Assembly: GCA_038502055.1 (NCBI GenBank)
Contig: JAXRKN010000025.1
Coordinates: 620,001 to 684,000, forward strand
Source: Tanytarsus gracilentus
Taxonomy: Eukaryota; Arthropoda; Insecta; Diptera; Chironomidae
Length of the DNA: 64,000 bases
Direction: 5' to 3'
Shown in pieces: positions 1 to 10,000 of this stretch. Numbering within the stretch: the stretch's first letter is position 1; every line of letters begins with the position of its first letter. A model generated the notes under the pieces. It saw only the letters and a list, made by a program, of their open reading frames with translations, was not told where the DNA came from and searched no databases. A program made the position numbers and the translations under genes.

Positions 1-360
1 ATTGTCGGCGATGACTTGACCGTCACAAACCCAAAACGTATTCAAACTGCTGTCGAGAAGAAGGCTTGCAACTGCTTGTTGCTCAAGGTTAACCAAATTG
101 GATCAGTCACCGAGTCCATTGATGCACACTTGTTGGCCAAAAAGAACGGATGGGGAACCATGGTCTCTCATCGCTCTGGCGAGACTGAGGACTGTTTCAT
201 TGCCGATCTCGTTGTTGGTCTCTCAACTGGACAAATTAAGACAGGAGCTCCTTGCCGTTCCGAGCGATTGTGCAAATATAACCAGATCTTGCGTATTGAG
301 GAGGAACTCGGTGCCAATGCCAAGTTCTCTGGTGAAAAATTCAGAAATCCACATGCATAA
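1..360 (+). CDS. Eno: Enolase (2-phosphoglycerate hydratase), C-terminal part
   Basis: The reading frame is open from base 1 to the TAA at 358-360 and encodes the last 119 residues of enolase, which interconverts 2-phosphoglycerate and phosphoenolpyruvate in cytosolic glycolysis. Visible family motifs are VGDDLTVTNPKRI, the catalytic-lysine region LLLKVNQIGSVTES, the SHRSGETED loop that closes over the substrate, and the C-terminal KTGAPCRSERLCKYNQ stretch. The 5' part lies outside the window. The 3' end has normal length and no break. A candidate polyadenylation signal AATAAA lies at about 652-657, implying a 3' UTR of roughly 300 bases. Identification is from strong sequence conservation. 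Confidence 0.97.
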   Translation: MVGDDLTVTNPKRIQTAVEKKACNCLLLKVNQIGSVTESIDAHLLAKKNGWGTMVSHRSGETEDCFIADLVVGLSTGQIKTGAPCRSERLCKYNQILRIEEELGANAKFSGEKFRNPHA

Positions 361-760
361 GAAGTTCACTTTTGACATCCCAGTACTATGTGCAAGTCCG
401 CAACTGCATTTTAAATTAACGTTTCCCCATTAAACTTTTTTTTTCGGCCAGTACACAAAAATGTCAATGTCCTGATTTAAAAACCGAACATAAAATGTTT
501 GAGCTATATGCAAAGCATCAATCAGCTCCTAACAAATTCACAGGACATTTTCACTATATAATTAAAATATCGCATAAACGATGTTAATCTCTCTAGTTAA
601 GGATATTTCAAATATCTTCAAAACTATTCTCTCAATTAATAAGGATTCCTGAATAAAAAAATTGCTAAATTGTAGCTTCATAATTCGGAATGTCGTTGTT
701 GTGAAGGAAAAATAAAAATGAGTTATAAAAGAAAAATAGTAATTTTTATTCTTAAACTTT
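361..760. other. Convergent 3' UTR region between enolase and archease
   Basis: There is no coding potential here. It holds the enolase 3' UTR with AATAAA near 652-657 on the plus strand. On the minus strand AATAAA (seen as tttatt near 746-751) follows the archease stop codon. The two genes are convergent and their transcripts probably end within this 400-base stretch. Confidence 0.6.
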
Positions 761-1430
761 TTAGATATCGATAATCACAAAGATTTCACATTTTAAAGGG
801 TTTTGTACGATTTGCATTGCAGAATAAGTTATAGCTTTAACTTCGGTACCTTGCGGATGCTTTTTAAGATCAAATGACTCACCATAGCATGCACATTTAA
901 TTCTAAACTCTTCTGTATTGAATTCTTCAATTTTAAGTTTTTTGCAGATCAAATATGGTTCAGCGGAAAAAAGAAAGAGAAGCTCGTCGAGGAAATGAAA
1001 TAAGAGGCCTAAAATTGAATTATTAAGATTATTTTTATAATATTAAATATTATCAATTATGTATTCAAAAATACCATCGAGATCCTCCGCTGTTGCTTCA
1101 ATTTCAAACTTCTCTTTTATCTCTACTGTTTCGAGCTCTGTCATGTATCCAAACATAGCCATACCCACTTGTTCAAAGGCTTCTGTTAAATTTGCTCCCC
1201 ATGAGTGAAGTTGCACGTCCGCGGTGTGATCTAAATCTAGTAAGATAATACGTAACAAGTGATCAGCAATTGTTTTTTAAAAAGTATTTAACTAAACTAA
1301 TGATAAACAATAACACAATAAGCCCTGTAATAAACAAGAAAGTATAGTTTGTTGTTTAAAACTCACATTCATATTTAATTTCGGCAATTTCACCAGCATC
1401 GTTCAATATTTCATCTTCATGTCCCGCCAT
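761..1430 (-). CDS. Archease (tRNA ligase RtcB cofactor)
   Basis: Three exons on the minus strand: 1430-1367 (starts MAGHEDEILNDAGEIAEIKY), 1236-1075 and 1008-761. All junctions are GT..AG and the sum is 474 bases, 157 residues plus stop, which is the normal archease length. Recognisable segments are YLDHTADVQLHSWG, AFEQVGMAMFGYMTE, the helix LLFHFLDELLFLFSAEPY and the C-terminal HPQGTEVKAITYSAMQI. DHTAD carries metal-binding residues in the family. From family knowledge, archease activates the RtcB-type tRNA ligase in tRNA splicing and unfolded-protein-response mRNA ligation. It is transcribed divergently from the downstream phosphodiesterase. There are no frame breaks. Confidence in the family is high; subunit partners are inferred. 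Confidence 0.93.
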
Positions 1431-1859
1431 TGTTTGAAATTTAAGCGTAACTTTAAATTATTCTAATTTGGTCAGAGTTTGTTGCTACTTTTAAAGCTTA
1501 AACTGATGCTAATCGCTTTAAATTAAATAAAAAAATTTTTATGGTTAATTTTTGACAATCGCACTCGCGAAATCGCCCTAATGAAATTCAAAAATCAAAA
1601 ATACGTTTGGAATAAAAAAAGAAATACTCTCTCTCATTTTCATTTTCTTCTCAGTTTATAAACGTCTGTCGTCGTGATAGGTTGTAAAATTATAATCAGA
1701 AGAAACTTAAAAAATATTTTAAAAATCGGACATCAAAGCGTGAAGGGAAAAAGTTATTTTGATAAAAGATAAAAAATGTTTCAAAACCCACACGTGGGTG
1801 TTGCCGTGTAACCCACTTGTAACAGATCAGTATTGGCTTCCCCTTTGGCTTCCCCTTCT

Positions 1860-2008
1860 GGCCTCCCAAAATGGCTTCCCAAAATGGCTTCCCAAAATGG
1901 CTTCCCAAAAATGGCTTCCCAAAATGGCTTCCCAAAAATGGCTTCTCAAAAATGGCTTCCCAAAATTGCTTCCCAAATTGGCTTCCCAAAATGGCTTCCC
2001 ACTGTGTT
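1860..2008. repeat. Minisatellite, ~13-14 bp unit
   Basis: About eleven near-identical copies of the unit cttcccaaaatgg, with variants caaaaatgg and caaattgg, run head to tail. Long artificial reading frames appear on both strands because the unit lacks stop codons. These are not genes. Confidence 0.9.
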
Positions 2009-2009
2009 T

Positions 2010-2312
2010 CGACTGTGTTTCATTTTCCATTGTGTTTGATTTTCATCATGTTTCATTTTCCACTGTGTTCCATTTTCCATTGTGTTCCATTTTCCATTGT
2101 GTTTCATTTTCCATTGTGTTTCATTTTCCATTGTGTTTCATTTTCCATTGTGTTTCATTTTCCACTGTGTTCCATTTTCCATTGTGTTTCATTTTCCATT
2201 GTGTTTCATTTTCCATTGTGTTTCATTTTCCGTTGTGTTCCATTTTAAATTGTGTTCCATTTTCCATTGTGTTTCATTTTCCATTGTGTTCCATTTTCCA
2301 TTGCGTTCCGTT
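2010..2312. repeat. Minisatellite, ~16 bp unit
   Basis: About eighteen copies of the unit cattttccattgtgtt with point variants (ccatt, cactg, cgttg) follow directly after the first array but share no unit with it. The array produces spurious hydrophobic reading frames on the plus strand and MENETQWK-type frames on the minus strand. Confidence 0.9.
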
Positions 2313-2920
2313 TTCAGATCCATGCCAATCGATTCCTGGTCAAATTCCGAGTTCAACGAGGTACATGAAGCCATACTTTTAAAAAATGGACATTAGGGGC
2401 ACTACTGGCCGGCCGTGATGGACATTGGTGGCACTCTTGGATGGCCATGATAGACATTCCTCAAATATCATCAATGCCTTTCGATTCCTGATACAAATAC
2501 GAGTTCAACGACATACATGAAGCCATATAACAGGAAATTTGTATGAAAAATGGCATTTAGGGCTGTCCATGGCACGACCTGTGGTCATGACAATCATAAT
2601 TCCTAAAATGGCCGAATCTAAATTCATAGACCTACCATTTGGCGAAAACTAGAAGTCTCTAGCTATCTCAGGAGCCGAGATCTCGAAGGAACAGACGGAC
2701 AGACAGACAGACGGACGGAAATAGGCGCATATAAGTGTTACACCACTTCGTGGGTTACACTAAAAATCCATTACAAATTAAAAGCTTTAAGAAAAAAAAA
2801 TTAATGAGCGAGAGAGAGATGTGTTGTTTCCCAATGAAAATCAATTGAAGCGAGAAATTTTTAGAGTTGTCACTGATCGGGAGATCGGGACACGAATATT
2901 CCAAAAATTCAATAACAGAC

Positions 2921-5900
2921 ATGGAAGTGAATTTAGTTCATGTGAACAATGGCCAAATTGACAGTGAAGTTAAACTTCTCGATCTGCTTGAATCGATTAA
3001 TACAATTGGCTTTAGTGAGCCGACAGTTCTGCAAACAAAAATTAATCTCTACCTGAAAAAGTTATTAAATGTCGAATATGTGCTTCTTGTGCCCGTCTTC
3101 CCTGCCTCAAGTGCGACAAGTGAGGGATTAATTCAAGTTGTAGATGATAGAGTGCTAGAGAAAGAATTTCGATTTTCGGTGAGTTTCAATTTGAACTTTT
3201 AAGACATTTGACCATTTGACTTGTGAACTTTTCAATCTTAGATCAAAAAAACCATTAAAATTTTAGGTACAAAGATATCGTCGTCGCATGCTTTAACGCG
3301 AATATTAAAAATTTTCCATTTCAAAGCCGGTAATTGTTCGTGCAAACAAAAACAGTTGGTTGAAGGTTCTAATGAAAAACGTGCAGTAGGAAAATTAACG
3401 AATTTTTAATGAAAACTAAAATAGAATTCACTTGCGTAGATGATATTGTTTATGTTAAAATCATAAGTTTCGTTAATCGCTATTTTTATCGTGGTATGCC
3501 GGCGAGTCTCTAACACGTAATTTTTTACTATTTAAATAAATCAAGATGAATTTGGATATAAATCAGAGTTTGAAGATAAAAAATTCCTTTGTTAATAATT
3601 AATTGCACTCGGATACGACTGTTAAACGTAGAATTTTCGAATTAATTTGACATGAGAGTGAAAGAGTAAATAGTGAGCATTTGACCCAGGAAACAAGAAT
3701 ATTTCAATTATGCAATTCTATCTGTGCACGTGTCGTGTCAGATGATGACTAAAAAATAAATCTCTACACCCACATACACTCTTGAAATTAGTTGCACCTT
3801 TCCTCTCTGCTCGCTACGTCTTTTATTGTTGCTCCACCATCATCCCATTAAAATTTCCCAGCACAAGCCAATAAAAATTTTAAGATGTGCAAACAATTAT
3901 GAAAACACTAGTAAGAATCGATAAAAATACGATCACGATAAAACCATTATTTCTCTCATGTCAATCCAATCGTAATCCAAATTAACTTATTTACACTGAT
4001 GGATGGCAACTTTATACACTTTATTGCCACCCATTTCTATGCTATCACGTTCTCATTTTTTAGTGTAACCCACCAAAGGTGTGGTAATTTACTCATCTTT
4101 TCGTCTGTCCGTCCGTCCGTCCGTCTGTTCCTTCGAGATCTCGGCTCCTGAGCCAGCTAGAGACTTCTAGTTTTCGCCAGAGCTATTAGTGTCTATATTA
4201 GCCCATTTTAGAATTTTTCGAGTCATGACCATGGGTCGTGTCACGGACAGCCATTATGTCTATTTTTTCAGAACTATGGCTTCATGTATCTCGTTGAACT
4301 CGTCCTTTGATGCCTAGTAGGATGGAATAGGTCCGAGGTACTTAGGACTTAGGTTCTTAAAGCCTAGAGTCAAATATAGGTCGTAAAGTAAAAGTTTCAA
4401 AATTTTGTCTGCTAAACTTATTTATAAAGCTATAACTGTTTCGATTAACCAAAATGTTCGGATTGACATAAACTGATTTTTATGCACTCGATTTTCAAAT
4501 ACTGATCTGATGAGTTGGGTTACGCGGCAACACCCACGAGTGGATTTTGAAACATTTTTTTGTTTTGCCGGTCCGGATTAAAATTATAAGAACAAAAATC
4601 TGTAAAAATTAATCGGTTGTTGATTGCATTTCGACAAATCTTATCGGATGCTTGACAAAAAGAAAAAATATCTCGAGCTCTTCTTAAAAAGTAGGTGATG
4701 AATCATTCAAGAAGCGTGAGATGATGTACGAAAAAAATAAGAAGATAATATTGTGGAAACCGTGTTATAGTTTTTAGTGCGGAGACTTGTAAATTAAAAT
4801 TATTACATTTTTCAAGAGCGTTGAAAGAAATGAGTGAGTGAGTGAGTGAATTGTCAGTCAAGCGACAGATACTGAGTAAAGCTCAAATCTTTGGAAATCT
4901 TTAAAAAATATTTTTAGCGTAACCCAACAAAGCTTTTATACTCATCTTTCCGTCTGTTCCATCGAGATCTCAGCTCCTGGACCAGCTAGAGACTTCTAGT
5001 CTTCGCCAGATGGTAGCTCTTAGGGTCTATATGTGCAGGAACTAAGAGTTTTTTGAGTCATGACCGCATGTCGTGCCATGGACAGCCATACCCATAACGT
5101 CCGAATTTTCAAAATTTTGTCTCTATTTTTAAAGCTATAACTGTTCGGATTAACTAAAACGTCCGGATTGACTTAAACTTTTTTATGCACTTGATTTTTA
5201 AATACTGATCTGATATGTTGGGTTACACCCACGAATGGGTTTTGAAACATTTTTTCATTTTTATTCATTCTTTTGTCTTAAATTACTAAATAGTCAATAT
5301 CATAAGACAAACACTGACATTTGTCAGCAGCAAAGCTTTTTGCCATACGAACGCTAAACGTGTACATTCACAAAACATTGATAAGAAAGTTGAGTATAGA
5401 AAAACATAATTTATTCATATTCTCGTTATTGCACGCGCAAATTCATCTAAAAATGTTACGCGCACTTATGATGTGTGAGTGTTCAAATTAATAATTGAAC
5501 GCATATTTGCAAAAACTGCTGAACGCAATACACCTGCTGCCGTAGCAGGGAAAGTCTTGATTAATTGTGACACAAAGCAGTTAACAAGGCAGTTAAGTTT
5601 GTTGCATTATTGTAACGTTAACACCGCTCTAAATTGCCGATATTTTATTCAGATTAATCTGGCATAGATTCAAGCCTTTTTCAATCTTACGAAATTTCGA
5701 TTTCGTGAGCATACAACACGTGTTTCTTCATACTCTAAATGCTCTGGCCATTTTATTCTGTTTGTTTATAAAAGCTCTTTAAAGGGAGATATAAAAAAAG
5801 TTCATCGTTAGGCAATTTTTTGATGAAAAGTAAATATCAAAGGCCTAAAATTTGGCCAAAAAATGTGATTTTTTTATGAAAATGTTGATAAATGTTGGGC

Positions 5901-7034
5901 CGGACTTATTTCCCCCTTGATAAATATATGAAACAAAATTTTGATCGGGCGTAGCCTGGCTATATAAATTTTATATCATTTATCAAGTAGGGATTAACGG
6001 TGCGCCGTGTTCTCAGTTTCACTGTTCTCTTTGCAAGGAGCTCCGCAGAACTCCGCCTTTTCCGTATGGCTACACATTTGAATTATTTTAGTTAGTAGAG
6101 TTCGCTTTTTTTCCGCTGGTAAAATTAATTAAATATTTTTCTACTAACTCTTTGAACGAATCCATGCATTCTCTATCAAATCTGCTCAAAAATGTAATTT
6201 TTACCAGGGCTGAGAAGGTATGAATATGAGGGTCCTACAGTGCCCCGCAGTGTCCTGCAGTGTCCTACAATGTCCGTCAGTGTCCCCCAGTGCCCGCCAA
6301 CAACACATTTATTTTCATGTTCTCAGCCCTGGAATTTTTATGAAAAACCACCCAAATGCGCTTATGAAAAAAAGTTGTTTACCCCTCGAAAAGTAAACAT
6401 TAAAATTAAATTAATTTCATTCTTATTTATGTTTAAGTGTTAAGTCAAGCGCTTCTTTGTTCAAGTTTTTCTTTAAAAAAAATCAATAAAAAAAATTTGA
6501 AAAAAATATTTTTGAGTTGCTGTGTATGTAAGCTTTAAAAATAATTGTCGAAAAAAAATTAATCATGCTTTTTCTTCTTCATACTAAGGGGATCGAACGA
6601 CTTAAACCCCTGGGTAAAAGTAAAAGTTCAATAATAGCAAAAAAATCACTCGTTAGATTGCCACAACATTTTAATGAATGGAAATTTGAATTAAACTTGT
6701 TGGTTTTTATAGTTAGAAGTTCAAATGTCTGCTTAATGACTCACACATTGCTCATTATTTGAAAATAATTTTTTTAGCGTAACCCACACTAGTGTGGTAA
6801 CGCTTATATGCTCGCATTTCCGTCTGTCGTCTGTCGTCTGTCGTCTGTCTGTTCCATAGAAAACTCACCCCCAAAAAAAAAAAAAAAATTGGGTTTTAAA
6901 AAAAAGAATTTTTTTAAATTTAATAATTAAAAAATTTTTGGGAAAAAAAAAAGGAAAAAAAAAAAAAAAATTTATTTTTAAAAAAAAAATAATTTATTTT
7001 AGATGAAATTAAAAATAAAAATAAAGAAAAAAAA

Positions 7035-7066
<32 letters not shown>

Positions 7067-10000
7067 TGTTTTTTTGAAACATTTTTCTTCCACAGGTAAA
7101 CACCTCCGACATAGAAAATGCATCAAATCAGCTATACAACTATCCATTTAATGTGACGGACTTGAATAAAAGCTTCTCGGAAGTAATTGAGATGGTAAGA
7201 AATGAAATAATTTTTTATCTTACTGTGTCAACGAGGAATTGTTACAAAACTCTTAATAAATCATCATTGCCTATGAACATTTGACATTAATTGAATTCGT
7301 TCTCTGACATTTAATCACGTTTGGTATTGTTCATTTAAAGTTCTTATTCATCAAAAGTTAAGTGGCAAATTAAGGAAAACTATAAAGATGACAGCAAATT
7401 AAGGATGACAGCAAATTGTTGCAAGCATTGCGGACATTTAAATAATAGTGCAGAATATGCCGAAGGGAAGGCTCCTTGATTTAAGAATTTATGAATGGAA
7501 AAAATTTTATCAAATTTTTTGGGGTGGTCACTTAAAGTTAAGTTTTTGAAAGTGTAGTAAAAAATACTGTTAGGGACATGCCCTAATTTTAACGTTAAAA
7601 ATCCTCAAACAAATAAAATTTTAATCTCGGTCCCCAACCAGGGGGTGAGAAGCTCGCAGGTACTGAGTACCTGCAAAATACCTGCCTTCAAATGTTGATA
7701 AAATATGAAATTGCCTTTCGTTTTCCCGTAGTTTAATTTTATGCGCAGCAGAAAAAATCGATTTGCTCTTAGACATATAACAAAAGATTATGGCATGAAA
7801 TTAATCGCTTACTAACGATGCGAGGCTATGACTCAAGAGAAGTGAATTGATACCAACCCTCAGTAAGATTTTTGTCGCCCGCAGTTTTTCACACTCCCAC
7901 TTCTTGATGTGAAAGATTACTAATTAACAGCAGTTGGCTTTTGAAACTAACAAATTATAGGAAATGATTCCTTTGTCGTCTTGCAATAACTTCTTCTTTC
8001 CGGGAACGAGTCGAGCGCAGTCGATGCGATAATTTTTTTGGTTCGGGTGAAGAGCAGCAAGTAATTAATTTTTTATCACTTTAAAATTGATAAAGTGTGT
8101 AAAAGTAAATAGAGAATGTGGTAACTTTTTTGTCGTCCATTACTCGGGGTCCGATAAGAGAGAATAGATAATAACTTGTGTGTGCTAAAGTGTATCACGA
8201 ATCCATATGACACGCAGCGTCATGGCAATTTATTATCACAAGATTGTGCTTTTATTATGTTACCGTATGGCATGCCATTTGACGTTAAAGATATTTTACG
8301 AATGATGTACATCGCATTTTCATGAATACTTTAGATTTCTCTGCTTCAATTGAAGAGATGGCAAATCAGTTAGAACAGGGCTGCTTGAAAAAAATCATAT
8401 GTTCTTAAACTGTTAATTCTATCACTGTGATATTATTAAACATTTTGTGCGTGTGTATTAATGTAATAAATATCTAGCAATAATTAGTTAAAATATCTTG
8501 ATATTTCATGAAATTTAGAACGTGCGCGCGCGTGCAATGTTAGAAAATTAGGAAAAATTTAAATTTATATTTTTTACTTTTTAAAACGACTTAATTATTT
8601 ATTAAATTTTTTAACTTTCTTAATTTACTCCCCACATATTCAGCTAAGATTTTTCAAGGGCTGAGAACATAGAGGTAGCTGGGCCCGCCAAGGCCCGTGA
8701 AGGCCCACAAAGGCCCTCAATATATTGATGTTCTCAGCCCTGGAGTATTTTATGATTCACAATTTATTTGCGAAGAGTTTTTCTGTGCACTTCGAATGTT
8801 CTTGACATGCCAGATAAGCACTTAATTGTCATTGATCGATTTCTTCTTGTTTAATATCAAATATTTTGTTTTATTGCGAGTAGATATACCCATCTCTTTA
8901 ATTGTTATTAATTATTTCATAAAACTGACTAAGTTAATTTAATATAAATTGTTTGTCATGTGTGAGCTTGGGATTTTTTTTATTTTACATCGACTCACAT
9001 ATGGTAATTGAATTTTTAAATATTTTCTCCTTTCGTAAAGACGCCGCCGACGATGTGTGACATTTCTCGCGCCTGTCATCGATTATCCATGTACATATGA
9101 GGGATATATATATAAAAACACATTTTATCGGATCACATTGTATATTTACAATTTTATTCATGCAAAACGTAACAAGGCTCATTTTTTATTTTTTTGTGAG
9201 TTAACCTGTGCGTTTTTTTAAGAGTGTGTTGCAGCTCCTGAGGTAGGGATTCCCGGGGGGAGGTTTTTTGGGGGGGAAAAAAGGGGATTTTTTTTTTTTT
9301 ATTAAAAAAAAAATAAAAATTTATTTTTTTTTTGTTTTTCTTCTTTTTTAAAACCCCAAACTCTCCCTCAAAAAAAAAAAAAAAAAAAAAAAATTTTTTC
9401 GAATCGAAAGTTAAGTAGAAATTTTGAACTAGTCGTTTAATTATTAAAGTTTTTTAATTTAAAGCTTTAAATTGAAAATAAAAACTTTAAAACAATTTAA
9501 GAGCCTTCTTCAGTGAATTTTTAAAACTAAATTTATTTTAAAATTCTGTCCGTCCATCTTTCTGTATTTTTGGTAATTAATTTTGGGAAGACAAAAGGGA
9601 AGCCAGAAGGGTAAGCCAATACTGATCTGTTACAAGTGGGTTACACGACAACACCCACGTCTGGGTATTGAACCATTTTTTTCTTTTGAACTTTTTAAGT
9701 TTACCTACGTAGCTAAAAACTTTCACTTAGTATTGATTTTGATTGCATATTTCCGTTTTGAAAGATTCAACGCAAGTAGGTTTGACTGGAAATTTTGAAA
9801 TTTTTTGCAAAAATTCATTGATCAAATTTTTATCATTGCTTGGCAATGAAAGTGAAAGGTCTACCTGCGATTTATTGTCGATCTTTCCATTTTCCTTGAA
9901 TGATGCGCAAATAAAGCTCCGTCGGGGCTGGGGTTGATATAATGGATTGCGCCTTTGACTCGATTCAACAATCAACATCCGCAATCTTTTAGATTACAAC

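Larger units (their letters stand above)
1776..2766 (-). mobile_element. Repeat family A, copy 1, expanded by internal minisatellites
   Basis: One end reads atgtttcaaaacccacacg followed by gtgtaacccac (about 1776-1825). The other end reads cgtgggttacactaaaaa (about 2750-2766). The same pair of ends occurs in reverse orientation at 4056-4560 and 4910-5255. A conserved block (cgtctgtccgtccgtctgtt, gagatctcggctcctga, agacttctag) is shared by the copies. No open reading frame of a transposase is present, so the element is non-autonomous. About 450 bases of tandem repeats (1860-2310) make this the longest copy in the window. Confidence 0.6.

Noticed and set aside
1696..2396. Several long reading frames on both strands with repetitive MASQNGFPK- and CFIFHCVSF-type sequence
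   Set aside because: They are translations of stop-free minisatellite units, overlap each other on both strands and match no protein.
5479..5667. 62-residue plus-strand frame in a PDE2 intron
   Set aside because: No family similarity, no splice context and ordinary AT-rich composition; expected by chance.
6920..7147. Minus-strand frame rich in Phe and Lys
   Set aside because: It is produced by the poly-A block that looks like an assembly artefact.
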